Assembly (NCBI RefSeq): GCF_024199795.1
Contig: NZ_JANADK010000001.1
Span: forward strand, 8,246,001 to 8,310,000
Direction: 5' to 3'
Length of the DNA: 64,000 nt
Origin: Bradyrhizobium sp. CCGB01
Lineage (GTDB): Bacteria > Pseudomonadota > Alphaproteobacteria > Rhizobiales > Xanthobacteraceae
Shown: positions 7,804 to 16,257 of the stretch, piece by piece
Numbering within the stretch: position 1 is the first letter of the stretch
Layout: the number at the start of each line of letters is the position of its first letter
Translations under genes and position numbers: made by a program
The notes under the pieces: generated by a model
What the model saw: the letters and a program-made list of their open reading frames with translations, nothing else
Databases searched by the model: none
Told to the model about the DNA's origin: nothing

Positions 7804-9414
7804 CTAACCCCTCGCCCGCAACTCGCGCCGCAGCACCTTGCCCGTGGCGGTCATCGGCAGCGTCTCCGCGAACTCGACGAAGCGCGGATATTCGTGGGCG
7901 GCGAGCTGCACCTTGACGAATTCCTGGATCTCGCGGGCGAGTGTGTCGCTTGCGTCAAAGCCCGGGCGCAGCACGATCCAGGCCTTGATCGATTCGGTGC
8001 GGATCGGATCGGGAATGCCGACCACGGCGGCCATCGCCACCGACGGATGCTTCATCAGCGTGTGCTCGATCTCGGAGGGGCCGACGCGATAGCCGGCGGT
8101 GGTGATGACGTCGTCCTCGCGGCTGACGTACCAGAAATAGCCGTCCTCATCCTGGATACCGAGATCGCCGGTCAGCAGGAATTCGCCGGCATATTTCTTC
8201 GCCGTCGCCTCCGGATTGCGCCAATATTCGATCATCGTGCACGGGCATGGCTGGCGCACGCCGATGATGCCGCGCTGCCCCGAGGGCAGCTCCTCGCCCT
8301 TGTCGTTGACGATGCGGACATCGAAGCCCGGCGTCGCCTTGCCCATCGACCCCGGGCGGATCGGAAACAGGTTGGAATTGCTGCCGATCACGAGGTTGCA
8401 CTCGGTCTGGCCGAACACTTCATGCGCGTCGATGCCGAAGGTTTCGCGCACCCAGCCCAGCAGCTCGCCGCCGAGCGATTCCCCGCCGGTGAAGATGCTG
8501 CGCAGCTTGACGCCAGGATGCTTCACGCCGGCCTGCCGCATCAGCTTCAGCGCGGTCGGCGGCAGGAAGACGTTGCGGACGCCGAGATCGGCCATCATCT
8601 GCATCGCCGCCTGCGGCTCGAATTTTCGCGCGCGGTGACCGACCAGGGGGATGCCGTGGTACCAGAACGCGAACAGGCCGTTGACGAGGCCGCCGATCCA
8701 CGCCCAGTCCGCCGGTGTCCACATCAGATCGCCGGGCCGCGGCAGGAAGTTGTGGCACATCTCGACATTGGGGAGATGCCCGAGCACGACGCGGTGCGCA
8801 TGCAGCGCGCCCTTCGGATTGCCCGTCGTGCCTGAGGTGTAGATGATCAGTGCGGGATCGTCGGGGGAGGTGTCGACGGTCGCAAAGTCCTCGGATGCGG
8901 TTTCGATCGCCGACCAGAACGGTTTTGCGCCGGCGTGGACGGCGCCGCTCGTGATATAGATGTCCTGCAAATAGGGCAGCCGGTCGCGGATCTTCGTGAG
9001 CTTCTCCCAGCCCGCCTCGTCGGTGATGATCGCCTTCGCTTGCGAATTCGACAGGCGGAATTCCAGCGCATCCTCGCCGAACAGCGCGAACAGCGGGATC
9101 GAGATCAGGCCCGAGCGGAACGCCGCCATATGCGCGATCGGCAATTCCAGCGACTGCGACAGGAACACCGCGACGCGGTCGCCGCGCGCAAGGCCATCCG
9201 CCTTCAGCACATTGGCGAAGCGGCGCGACATCTCGGCGACCTCGTCGAAGGACGTGCGTGTGGTGGAGCCGTTCTCGTCGACATAAACCAACGCGAGGCG
9301 GCCGGTGCCGTCGGCATGACGGTCGCAGCACGCCTCCGCCATGTTGAAGCGCGCTGGGACATCCCAGCGGAAGTTGCGATAGAGCTCGTCGTAGGTTGCG
9401 GCTTCGGTCAGCAT
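7804..9414 (-). CDS. AMP-forming acyl-CoA synthetase
   Basis: 536 aa. The start at 9414 (MLTEAATYDELYRNFRWDVP) is chosen because the 17 residues before it come from a repeat-derived sequence (family at 9440-9530). The P-loop motif IIYTSGTTGNPKG, the 'VFGQTECNLV' adenylate motif, 'YFWYVSREDDVITTAGYRVGPSEIE' and catalytic Lys in 'TGKVLRREL' mark a full adenylate-forming enzyme. It activates a carboxylic acid to an adenylate and then the CoA thioester in the cytoplasm. The 'RFNMAEACCDR' N-terminus resembles medium-chain or aromatic acid CoA ligases; the true substrate is not deducible. Co-transcribed with marR. Confidence 0.85.
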   Translation of the reverse strand: MLTEAATYDELYRNFRWDVPARFNMAEACCDRHADGTGRLALVYVDENGSTTRTSFDEVAEMSRRFANVLKADGLARGDRVAVFLSQSLELPIAHMAAFRSGLISIPLFALFGEDALEFRLSNSQAKAIITDEAGWEKLTKIRDRLPYLQDIYITSGAVHAGAKPFWSAIETASEDFATVDTSPDDPALIIYTSGTTGNPKGALHAHRVVLGHLPNVEMCHNFLPRPGDLMWTPADWAWIGGLVNGLFAFWYHGIPLVGHRARKFEPQAAMQMMADLGVRNVFLPPTALKLMRQAGVKHPGVKLRSIFTGGESLGGELLGWVRETFGIDAHEVFGQTECNLVIGSNSNLFPIRPGSMGKATPGFDVRIVNDKGEELPSGQRGIIGVRQPCPCTMIEYWRNPEATAKKYAGEFLLTGDLGIQDEDGYFWYVSREDDVITTAGYRVGPSEIEHTLMKHPSVAMAAVVGIPDPIRTESIKAWIVLRPGFDASDTLAREIQEFVKVQLAAHEYPRFVEFAETLPMTATGKVLRRELRARG

Positions 9415-9439
9415 GGCCCGGCGTTTCCACGGTCTCGGC

Positions 9440-9530
9440 GTCATGGCCGGGCTTGTTCCGGCCATCCACGCACTCGTTTTCTTGTGCCTAGTCTAAGCTC
9501 GTGGATGCCCGGGACAAGCCCGGCCATGAC
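9440..9530. repeat. Long fold-back intergenic repeat (GTCATGGCCGGGC family)
   Basis: Two 31-bp arms, one starting GTCATGGCCGGGCTTGT at 9440 and its reverse complement ending at 9530, match at 29 of 31 positions. The spacer is about 29 bp. The hairpin lies between the epoxide hydrolase stop (9546) and the acyl-CoA synthetase start (9414). Confidence 0.8.
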
Positions 9531-9545
9531 GGCCCAGTTGCGCGG

Positions 9546-10685
9546 CTACCGCACCGACGCGAAGAACTTGCGGACATCGCGCACGAACAGCTCCGGCTGC
9601 TCGAACGCGGCGAAATGCCCGCCCTTCTCTATCTCGCTCCAATGCGTGATATTTGGAAAGTTCGGCTCCATCCAGCGCCGCACCGGGGTGATGATCTCCT
9701 TGGGGAACACGGCGACGCCGGTCGGCACGGTGACCTTGGGCGTCGTCCGGCGCCTGCCAAAACTTTCCCAATAGAGCCGCGCGGAGGATGTCGCCGTCTC
9801 CGTCACCCAATAGAGCATGACGTTGTCGAGCAGCTCGTCCTTGGTGAAGATGTTTTCGGGATGGCCATTGCAATCGGTCCAGGCCCAGAACTTTTCGAGG
9901 ATCCAGGCCGCCTGCCCGCTCGGTGAATCCGTCAGGCCATAGCCGAGCGTCTGCGGGCGCGTCGATTGCTGCTTGGAATAGCCGGAATCGAGATCGACAT
10001 AATGCTTGAGGCCGGCGAGTGCGCGCTTCTCTTCCGCCGTCGGCTCGCCCTCGACCTTCGGCGCCGAATTGAAGGCGAGTGTGATGTGGATGCCGGCGCA
10101 GTGTTCGGCGTCCTGCGCGCCGAGCGAGGTCGTCACGGCAGAGCCCCAGTCGCCGCCCTGCGCGCCGTATCGCGCGTAGCCGAGCCGATGCATCAGCTTC
10201 GCCCAGGTCGCGGCGATGCGATCGACGCCCCAGCCGGTGCTCTCCGGCTTTGCCGAGAAGCCAAAACCCGGCAGCGAGGGACACACCACATGAAACGCAT
10301 CCGCAGGATTGCCGCCATGCGCGGCAGGATCGACCAGCGGCGCGATCACCTTCTGGAATTCGACGATGGAGCCGGGCCAGCCATGGGTGATGATCAGCGG
10401 CAGCGCGTTTGCTTCTTTCGAGCACACATGCAGGAAATGGATGTCGAGCCCGTCGATCTCGGTGGTGAACTGCGCGAAGCGGTTGAGCTTTGCCTCGCGG
10501 GCGCGCCAGTCATAACCGTTCGCCCAATAGCCACAGATCTCCTGGATCCATTTCAGCGGTGCGCCCTGGCTCCAGTCGTCAACGAGCTCCGCCTCCGGCC
10601 AGCGCGTGCGGGCAAGGCGCGACTTGAGGTCGGTGAGGATGTCGTCGCTGATGGCGATGCGAAACGGTGTGACGGCGCCGGTCAT
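9546..10685 (-). CDS. Epoxide hydrolase (alpha/beta hydrolase with EHN domain)
   Basis: 379 aa. The N-terminal EHN domain (about residues 5-110, 'PFRIAISDDILTDLKSRLARTRWPE') is followed by an alpha/beta-hydrolase core with oxyanion motif HGWPGS (101-106) and nucleophile elbow GGDWGS (Asp179). A charge-relay His is likely in 'EKGGHFAAFEQPE' near the C-terminus. It opens epoxides to diols through an ester intermediate. Length matches the EHN-containing family. It stands alone upstream of the acyl-CoA synthetase, separated by a fold-back repeat. Confidence 0.88.
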   Translation of the reverse strand: MTGAVTPFRIAISDDILTDLKSRLARTRWPEAELVDDWSQGAPLKWIQEICGYWANGYDWRAREAKLNRFAQFTTEIDGLDIHFLHVCSKEANALPLIITHGWPGSIVEFQKVIAPLVDPAAHGGNPADAFHVVCPSLPGFGFSAKPESTGWGVDRIAATWAKLMHRLGYARYGAQGGDWGSAVTTSLGAQDAEHCAGIHITLAFNSAPKVEGEPTAEEKRALAGLKHYVDLDSGYSKQQSTRPQTLGYGLTDSPSGQAAWILEKFWAWTDCNGHPENIFTKDELLDNVMLYWVTETATSSARLYWESFGRRRTTPKVTVPTGVAVFPKEIITPVRRWMEPNFPNITHWSEIEKGGHFAAFEQPELFVRDVRKFFASVR

Positions 10686-10748
10686 CGGTTGCCCCCCGAT
10701 TGTTTCTGTCGGGAGAGAGTAGACCGGATTGATGCGGCATTACAGCTG

Positions 10749-10903
10749 CCCCTTCTCCCCTTGTGGGAGAAGGTGGCGCGAAGCGCCGGATGAGGGGTTG
10801 TTTCCGCGAACTCATGTCGTGAGAAGGGCAGCACGCGGATAGAAACCCCTCACCCGTCTCGCCGCTGCGCGGCGAGCCACCCTCTCCCACAAGGGGAGAG
10901 GGT
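10749..10903. repeat. Intergenic palindromic repeat (CCCCTTCTCCCC family), copy 1
   Basis: Starts CCCCTTCTCCCCTTGTGGG and ends CCACAAGGGGAGAGGGT; the inner parts (AGGTGGCGCGAAGCGCCGGATGAG and CACCCGTCTCGCCGC) also recur in the copies at 25910-26053 and 59531-59658. The two halves are rough inverted copies, each containing its own hairpin. It lies between two same-strand genes (epoxide hydrolase and yqeY). Confidence 0.85.
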
Positions 10904-10912
10904 AAGAAAGAG

Positions 10913-11368
10913 CTAGCCCGACAGCGCGGCCTTCACCAGGCCGCTGGCCTTGCCGAAATCCATCTGGCCGGCGTACTTCGCCCGCAACACGGCGATCACC
11001 TTGCCCATGTCCTTCATGCCGGCAGCGCCCGTCTCGGCGATCGCGTCCGCGATCGCCTTTTTCACTTCGTCCTCAGACATCTGCTTCGGCAGATACGCCG
11101 AGATCACCGCGATCTCCTCGCGCTCCTGGGCTGCGAGCTCGGCGCGGCCGCCCTTGTCGTAGAGCTCGACCGATTCCTGGCGCTGCTTGATCATCTTCTG
11201 AAAGACGCCGAGCAGGTCCGCGTCCGACAGCGGCGGTTTGCCCTGCCCGCGCGCATCGATGTCCGCATTCTTGATGGTCGAGTTGACCATGCGCAGCGTG
11301 GACAGCTTGCGCTCGTCCTTGGCCTTCATGGCCTCCTTGACCGCATTGTTGATGTCGTCGCGCAGCAT
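10913..11368 (-). CDS. GatB/YqeY domain-containing protein
   Basis: 151 aa, the usual length. 'LRDDINNAVKEAMKAKDERKLSTLRMVNSTIKNADIDARG' and the C-terminal 'KDMGKVIAVLRAKYAGQMDFGKASGLVKAAL' are diagnostic of YqeY, a helical protein whose C-terminal half resembles the tail of GatB. Its role is not established; it may touch tRNA-dependent amidotransfer. It lies next to carA, a neighbourhood I associate with rhizobia. No signal peptide or membrane segment. Confidence 0.9.
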   Translation of the reverse strand: MLRDDINNAVKEAMKAKDERKLSTLRMVNSTIKNADIDARGQGKPPLSDADLLGVFQKMIKQRQESVELYDKGGRAELAAQEREEIAVISAYLPKQMSEDEVKKAIADAIAETGAAGMKDMGKVIAVLRAKYAGQMDFGKASGLVKAALSG

Positions 11369-11401
11369 GATCGTGATCCCTTCGAATATCCGACGCCTGA
11401 T

Positions 11402-12130
11402 CTAGGCCGTTCGCGGCCCCGAGACAACCGGGGTTCCCAGCCATTCGACCAGCGCTCGCGTCGTTGCCTCGGGCTGCTCCGGCTGCGGCAGATGTCCGCA
11501 ATCGCGGAGGACGACCAGCTTCGCGCCGGCAATGCCCTCCGCCATCTCCGTCGAGAACGCGTTGGGAATGGTGTTGTCCTGATCACCGGTCAGCACCAGA
11601 GTCGGACATTTGATCGTCGCCAGCGTCGGCCGCGAATCCACCCGCGCGATGATCGCGGTCTGCTGCCGCAGATAGCCTTCGACGCCGACGTCCTCGCCCT
11701 GCTCATGCACGAGCTGGCGGATCGATACGTCGTCCCGGCGCGAAGGATGCACCAGCTCGGGAAACATCTCCTCGCGCGCCGCCTGCAACTCGCCGCGCCT
11801 GGCACGCTCCATCAGGCCGCGGCGACGCGCGGTCGCCTCCGGCGTATCGGGCCGGGCCTGGGTGTTGATCAGCGCGAGCCTCGAAACCCGCTCGGGCGCC
11901 TGGCGCATGATCTCGAGCGCGATGTAGCCGCCCATGGAATGGCCGGCGAGCGCAAAGCGCGGCGGCGCCTCGCTCAGCACGCGGGCGGCGATCGCCGCCA
12001 TGCTGTCGTCGCGGATATGGTTGGCAACCATCACCGGGCCGAACCGCCACAGCGCCGGGATGACCGGGGCGTAAATCCGGGCCGAGGAGGCCAGCCCCGG
12101 AACCAGCAGAAGCGGGGTGGTCTGGTCCAT
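11402..12130 (-). CDS. Alpha/beta hydrolase
   Basis: 242 aa. Compact alpha/beta hydrolase with nucleophile elbow GHSMGG, 'LLLVPGLASSARIY' as the oxyanion loop, Asp in 'LVLTGDQDNTIP' and His in 'RDCGHLPQPEQPE'. The layout matches small esterase or MenH/BioH-like hydrolases; the substrate cannot be told. It is 33 bp upstream of the YqeY gene on the same strand and is divergent from carA, whose promoter must lie in the 146-bp gap. Confidence 0.8.
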   Translation of the reverse strand: MDQTTPLLLVPGLASSARIYAPVIPALWRFGPVMVANHIRDDSMAAIAARVLSEAPPRFALAGHSMGGYIALEIMRQAPERVSRLALINTQARPDTPEATARRRGLMERARRGELQAAREEMFPELVHPSRRDDVSIRQLVHEQGEDVGVEGYLRQQTAIIARVDSRPTLATIKCPTLVLTGDQDNTIPNAFSTEMAEGIAGAKLVVLRDCGHLPQPEQPEATTRALVEWLGTPVVSGPRTA

Positions 12131-12276
12131 TATTGCCTCGCAAGCCCAGGAAATTGCCGGAAATTATTCTGCCAAGCTTAAGTGCCTGAGGGGACCTGTC
12201 AAATATGCAAAAACGCATGTGAATCCCTGCTTTGCCGCTTTGACGGACGCGCCCGCGGCGACTATGAAACGCGCTC

Positions 12277-13467
12277 ATGACACAACATGAAAACGATACC
12301 GCCTGGCCGGACCATAAACCGACCGCGCTCCTCGTGCTCGCCGATGGCACGGTGCTCGAGGGCTTTGGTCTCGGCGCCGAAGGCCACGCCGTCGGTGAAG
12401 TCTGCTTCAACACCGCGATGACCGGCTATGAGGAGATCCTCACCGATCCCTCCTATGCCGGCCAGCTCATCACTTTCACCTTCCCGCATATCGGCAATGT
12501 CGGCACCAACGAGGACGACATCGAGACGGTGAACATGGCCGCGACACCCGGCGCGCGCGGCGTGATCCTGCGCACCGCGATCACCGATCCCTCGAATTAC
12601 CGCGCCACCAAGCACCTCGACCAGTGGCTGAAGACGCGCGGCATCATCGGCCTCTCCGGCATCGACACCCGCGCACTGACCGCGCTGATCCGCAGCAAGG
12701 GCATGCCCAATGCGGTGATCGCGCACGCCAGGAACGGCGAGTTCGACCTGCATGGCCTGAAGGAAGAAGCGCGCGAATGGCCGGGCCTCGAGGGCATGGA
12801 CCTCGTGCCGATGGTCACCTCGGGCCAGCGCTTCACCTGGGACGAGACCCCCTGGCTGTGGGACAAGGGCTTTGGCCGCCAGGACAAGCCTGAGTTCAAC
12901 GTCGTCGCCATCGACTACGGCATCAAGCGCAACATCCTGCGCCTGCTCGCCGGCGTCGGCTGCAAGGTGACGGTGGTGCCGGCGACGACTTCGTCCGACG
13001 ACATTCTGGCGATGAAGCCGGACGGCGTGTTTTTGTCGAACGGACCGGGCGATCCGGCCGCGACCGGCAAATACGCGGTGCCTGTCATTCGGGACGTCAT
13101 CAAGTCGGGCACGCCGACCTTCGGCATTTGTCTGGGCCACCAGATGCTCGGCCTCGCCGTCGGCGCCAAGACCAAGAAGATGCATCAGGGCCATCACGGC
13201 GCCAATCACCCCGTGAAGGACGAGACCACCGGCAAGGTCGAGATCACCTCGATGAACCACGGCTTTGCCGTGGACGAGGCGACACTGCCACAGGGCGCGA
13301 CGCAGACCCACATCTCGCTGTTCGACGGCTCCAATTGCGGCATCCAGCTCGACGGCAAGCCGGTATTCTCGGTGCAGTACCACCCCGAGGCCTCGCCAGG
13401 CCCGCGCGACTCGCACTACCTGTTTCAGCGCTTTGCCGATCTGATGCGGCAGAAGAAGAGCGCGTAA
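12277..13467 (+). CDS. carA: Carbamoyl-phosphate synthase small subunit
   Basis: 396 aa. Glutaminase subunit that releases ammonia from glutamine for the large subunit CarB, feeding arginine and pyrimidine synthesis. The N-terminal CPSase small domain ('LVLADGTVLEGFGLGAEGHAVGEVCFNTAMTGYEEILTDPSYAGQ') is followed by a class I amidotransferase with nucleophile Cys285 in GICLGHQ and the His/Glu pair in QYHPEASPGP. The start at 12277 has a weak ribosome-binding site, but the next in-frame residues match the family. carB lies 4.1 kb downstream with unrelated genes between, so the subunits are not in one operon here. Confidence 0.97.
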   Translation: MTQHENDTAWPDHKPTALLVLADGTVLEGFGLGAEGHAVGEVCFNTAMTGYEEILTDPSYAGQLITFTFPHIGNVGTNEDDIETVNMAATPGARGVILRTAITDPSNYRATKHLDQWLKTRGIIGLSGIDTRALTALIRSKGMPNAVIAHARNGEFDLHGLKEEAREWPGLEGMDLVPMVTSGQRFTWDETPWLWDKGFGRQDKPEFNVVAIDYGIKRNILRLLAGVGCKVTVVPATTSSDDILAMKPDGVFLSNGPGDPAATGKYAVPVIRDVIKSGTPTFGICLGHQMLGLAVGAKTKKMHQGHHGANHPVKDETTGKVEITSMNHGFAVDEATLPQGATQTHISLFDGSNCGIQLDGKPVFSVQYHPEASPGPRDSHYLFQRFADLMRQKKSA

Positions 13468-13589
13468 GGCGCTCTCTTGCGCCTCCCTTGACGACATCGA
13501 GCCCGGGCCTGGTCCCGGGCTCTTGTCATTGAGGAACGTCGGCTGACGGCCCTCGTTGATCCCTGCTACGCTCACGCAGGAGCCCCATC

Positions 13590-14111
13590 ATGTCCGTCGT
13601 CCGCGACAAGGCCGAGCCGCTCGCCATCGTCTTCGAGGATGATGGGCTCGTGCCGAACAACATCCTCCCGTTCCTGGTCTACCAGGGTGCGGTAAAGCTC
13701 GATTCCAGGCAGCCGGAAGAGACGATCGAAAACCTGTTCGAAGCGAACGGCTGGGGCGGCACGTGGCGCAATGGCGTCTATGATTATCTGCATTATCACG
13801 CGACGGTGCATGAGGTGCTTGGCGTTGCGCGTGGCAGCGCCCGCGTTCGCTTCGGTGGCGACCACGGGCAGGAGCTGGAGATCAAGGCGGGTGACGTTGC
13901 GATCCTGCCCGCAGGCACAGGGCATCAGTGCATCGAGGCGAGCAGTGATTTCTGCATCATCGGCGCCTACCCGCCCGGCGCGAACATGGTGGTGACGCGG
14001 GCCACGCCGGAGAACCACGCCAGGGCGTTGAAGACGATTCCGGAGGTCGCGCTGCCGCCGGCCGATCCGGTGACGGGCAAGGATGGGGCGCTGATGAGGT
14101 TGTGGCGATAG
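13590..14111 (+). CDS. Cupin-domain protein
   Basis: 173 aa. 'NGVYDYLHYHATVHEVLGVARGSARVRFGGDHGQELEIKAGDVAILPAGTGHQCIEAS' carries both cupin motifs, with His residues in HYHATVHE and GTGHQ that could bind a metal. The remaining 'IVFEDDGLVPNNILPFLVYQGAVKLD' N-terminus is typical of stand-alone rhizobial cupins of unknown function. Reads alone downstream of carA, with 122 bp between. Confidence 0.8.
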   Translation: MSVVRDKAEPLAIVFEDDGLVPNNILPFLVYQGAVKLDSRQPEETIENLFEANGWGGTWRNGVYDYLHYHATVHEVLGVARGSARVRFGGDHGQELEIKAGDVAILPAGTGHQCIEASSDFCIIGAYPPGANMVVTRATPENHARALKTIPEVALPPADPVTGKDGALMRLWR

Positions 14112-14126
14112 ACAAGAGCGCGGTGC

Positions 14127-14212
14127 CGTAGGGTGGATTAGCGAAGCGTAATCCACCTCTTCCGTTTCCGCGGAGACGTGGTGGGTTACGCCTTCGGCTA
14201 ACCCACCCTACG
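14127..14212. repeat. Intergenic palindromic repeat (CGTAGGGTGG family), copy 2
   Basis: Ends are CGTAGGGTGG and CCACCCTACG; inner pairs GTGGATTA/TAATCCAC and GGGTTACGCC/GGCTAACCC form two hairpins. Same end sequences as the copy at 2982-3057. It sits between the convergent cupin and dps genes and may also act as a terminator. Confidence 0.75.
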
Positions 14213-14220
14213 CATCCTTC

Positions 14221-14745
14221 CTACGCCTCGTTGCCGCCTTCCTGGCGGGTGGCTTCGAACAGGAACCAGGTGCGGCGCTCGGTCTCGTCGATGAAGTTCT
14301 CGAGGATGCTGGCGCTGGCGACATCGCCGGCCTCGTCGCACACCTCGTGCGCCTTGCGCATCGCGCTCGCGACGTGCTTGTTGTCCTGCATCAGCTCGCG
14401 CAGCATCTCGCGCGGCGGGACGTAGTCTTCATTGTTGTCCTTGATGGTCTGGAGTTTGGCGACCTGACCGATCGACTTCAGCGTGGTGCCGCCGATCTTG
14501 CGGACACGTTCGGCCAGCTGGTCGGTGGTGGCGAAGATCTGGTCGGACTGCTCGTCGAGCAGCAGATGATAGTCGCGGAAATGCCGGCCGCTGATGTGCC
14601 AGTGGAAATTCTTGGTCTTCAGATACAGCGCGAACGCGTCGGCCAGAAGCACGTTGAGCGCCTCCGAGACCTTCTTGACACCATCTGGCGACAGATCGGT
14701 GGGGGTATCGAGATCGGGCGAGACCTTGCTGGGGGCTTTGCTCAC
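14221..14745 (-). CDS. dps: Dps family ferritin-like DNA-protection protein
   Basis: 174 aa. GTG start at 14745 is preferred because AGGAAGG lies 7 bp upstream; a longer frame begins at 14793 but lacks one. The ferroxidase motif 'LKTKNFHWHISGRHFRDYHLLLDEQSDQI' and the four-helix bundle mark Dps, which forms a dodecamer that oxidises and stores iron and shields DNA. The C-terminal 'FIDETERRTWFLFEATRQ' is typical. An EcfG-type promoter is visible just upstream, so it belongs to the general stress regulon. Confidence 0.92.
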   Translation of the reverse strand: MSKAPSKVSPDLDTPTDLSPDGVKKVSEALNVLLADAFALYLKTKNFHWHISGRHFRDYHLLLDEQSDQIFATTDQLAERVRKIGGTTLKSIGQVAKLQTIKDNNEDYVPPREMLRELMQDNKHVASAMRKAHEVCDEAGDVASASILENFIDETERRTWFLFEATRQEGGNEA

Positions 14746-14797
14746 GGGAAACCTTCCTGTTAGGACGCGGACATTGACGGCGCGCCGCCGCACCCCT

Positions 14798-14822
14798 AAC
14801 GCAGGCGGGCAGCGCCGGTTCC
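14798..14822 (-). promoter_or_regulatory. EcfG-type general stress promoter of dps
   Basis: On the minus strand the sequence reads GGAAC, then 16 nt, then CGTT, which matches the alphaproteobacterial EcfG consensus (GGAAC-N16-17-CGTT). The -10 element lies about 53 bp before the GTG of dps. The -35 half also forms a GGTTCC-N6-GGAACC palindrome (14817-14834) shared with the divergent methyltransferase gene. Confidence 0.75.
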
Positions 14823-14858
14823 TTCAACGGAACCGTTTGGCCGGGACCCTCGGATATC

Positions 14859-15560
14859 ATGGACGATTGGATCGACTATTACGACTCCACGCATACGATC
14901 TATGTCAGCAAGCTGCATCGCGATTTGCACTTCCAGATCATCGCGCGGGACATCATCGGCTACATCTCGTCGCCCGAGGCGACCGTGCTCGACTATGCCT
15001 GCGGCGAGGCGCTGTCGGCGACCCAGGTGGCAGCTAGCTGCGGCAAGCTGATCCTCGCCGAGCCCGCCCCCGGCGTGCGCGGCCGGCTGATCGCGCGATT
15101 TGCCCCGAATACAAAAATCCGTGTCCGCTCGCTCGACGACGTCCGCAAGATGCAGGACCAGTCCATCGACCTCGTGGTGATGAACTCGGTCGCGCAATAC
15201 ATGGCGCCGGAGGAGCTCGATGCTGCGCTCATCAGCATCCGGCGGCTGCTGACACCGTCCGGCAAGCTGGTGCTCGGAGATATCCTGCAGCCCAACGTCG
15301 GCATGTTCAGGGATGTGATGGCGCTGCTCAGCTTCGGCCTGCGTCACGGCTTCCTGAAAGACGCGCTGATCGGGCTGATCAGCACCGCGTTGTCAGATTA
15401 TCGTCATCTGCGCACGCGCATCGGGCTGCAGCGCTATAGCGAGGACGAGATCGTCGCCAAGCTGACCGCGGCCGGTTTCGCTGTCCAGCGCGCCCACACC
15501 AATATCGGCCATAATCGCTGGCGCATGACTTTCATCGCGCGGCCGCCTCTGGTTCGTTAA
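14859..15560 (+). CDS. Class I SAM-dependent methyltransferase
   Basis: 233 aa. Methyltransferase motif I 'VLDYACGEALSATQVA', acidic post-I 'LILAEPAPGVRGRL' and motif IV-like 'DLVVMNSVAQYMAPEELDAALISIRRLLTPSGKLVLGD' define the Rossmann fold. The N-terminus DDWIDYYDSTHTIYVSKLHRDLHFQ is similar to methyltransferases linked to polysaccharide or lipid modification, but no partner is nearby to tell. Divergent from dps with the start 37 bp from its -35 box. Confidence 0.82.
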   Translation: MDDWIDYYDSTHTIYVSKLHRDLHFQIIARDIIGYISSPEATVLDYACGEALSATQVAASCGKLILAEPAPGVRGRLIARFAPNTKIRVRSLDDVRKMQDQSIDLVVMNSVAQYMAPEELDAALISIRRLLTPSGKLVLGDILQPNVGMFRDVMALLSFGLRHGFLKDALIGLISTALSDYRHLRTRIGLQRYSEDEIVAKLTAAGFAVQRAHTNIGHNRWRMTFIARPPLVR

Positions 15561-15614
15561 GCATAACGATTGCCCGAGGTGGCTTGTTACCTGCCGATCG
15601 GTAAAGATCGGCGC

Positions 15615-15690
15615 GGCCCGGTGGCGGAAGCGTCTACGCGAGGGCGGTGCATCGCTCTTTATCCTGGTTCAAATCCAGGCCGGGTCTCCA
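15615..15690 (+). ncRNA. tRNA-like element with encoded CCA, no clear anticodon
   Basis: 76 nt. Acceptor arm GGCCCGG pairs with CCGGGTC (7 bp, one G-U), then T and CCA. The T arm CCTGG-TTCAAAT-CCAGG is perfect. The first 15 nt resemble tRNA-Leu. The D-stem is only 3 bp and the D-loop lacks G18G19. The anticodon stem GGGCG/CGCTC encloses a 6-nt loop (GTGCAT), not the usual 7. It is probably a degenerate tRNA or tRNA-derived RNA. Confidence 0.5.
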
Positions 15691-15752
15691 CGCTTCGCTC
15701 CTGCGGGGCTACGCGTGGCGCAGCCACGCAAGATCCGCAGGGAGGAAGCGTG
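15689..15752. repeat. Nested hairpin directly after the tRNA-like element
   Basis: CACGCTTC (15689) pairs with GAAGCGTG (ending 15752); inside, CTCCTGCGG pairs with CCGCAGGGAG with one bulge, and the core GCGTGGC-GCA-GCCACGC (15713-15729) is a perfect 7-bp hairpin. The outer arm starts inside the CCA of the tRNA-like element, so the two are physically fused. A further GTCCG/CGGAC pair follows at 15752-15790. Confidence 0.65.
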
Positions 15753-15806
15753 TCCGGCGTAGCTTGAGCGACGCGAGAGCGAAGACGGACTGTCCACTCC
15801 AGAAGC

Positions 15807-16178
15807 TCAATCCATTTCCATCGTTTCGCACGCGGGGAGCAGCTGAAGCCGCTCGGCATCCTTTGCCGCAGAGCTGATCACGGCATCGAGCAATCCCGGA
15901 AAGCGTGCATCCAGATCCTCGCGGCGCAGCCGCATGAAGCGGTTGGTTCCCGCCACGCGCGTGAGCATCAGGCCGCATTCGCGCAGCTTGGCGAAGTGAT
16001 AGGCGAGATTCGACTTGCCGCTGAGCGCGTTGAAGTCGCCGCAGCAGAGTTCGCTGCTGACACGTTCCTGCTGGGCGAGCTGATAGACGATCGCCAACCG
16101 GATCGGATCGCTCAGGCAATCCAGAACCATCGGCAGCTCGATCTGCTCGCGGGTGGGGTGGAGAGGCGTGCGGCTCAT
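15807..16178 (-). CDS. ArsR-family transcriptional repressor of the adjacent MFS gene
   Basis: 123 aa with start at 16178. 'LDCLSDPIRLAIVYQLAQQERVSSELCCGD' followed by 'GKSNLAYHFAKLRECGLMLTRVAGTNRFMRLR' is an ArsR-type winged HTH. Cys residues are present in ELCC, but a classic CVC metal site is not, so a non-metal signal is likely. The gene diverges from an MFS transporter; two copies of GTTCAA-N6-TTGAAC lie between them, which supports repression of both genes from shared operators. Confidence 0.85.
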   Translation of the reverse strand: MSRTPLHPTREQIELPMVLDCLSDPIRLAIVYQLAQQERVSSELCCGDFNALSGKSNLAYHFAKLRECGLMLTRVAGTNRFMRLRREDLDARFPGLLDAVISSAAKDAERLQLLPACETMEMD

Positions 16179-16209
16179 GACCCGGGAATGATAGCGAAGC
16201 GGCCGCAAT

Positions 16210-16227
16210 GTTCAATAGTTCTTGAAC
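16210..16227. promoter_or_regulatory. Operator 1, GTTCAA-N6-TTGAAC
   Basis: Perfect inverted repeat with 6-bp arms and a 6-bp spacer, 32 bp before the ArsR start at 16178. It is identical in arms and spacing to the site at 16258-16275, centre to centre 48 bp. Likely bound by the ArsR protein encoded alongside. Confidence 0.65.
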
Positions 16228-16257
16228 CAATTGACTCTACATCCACCGCATTCAATA

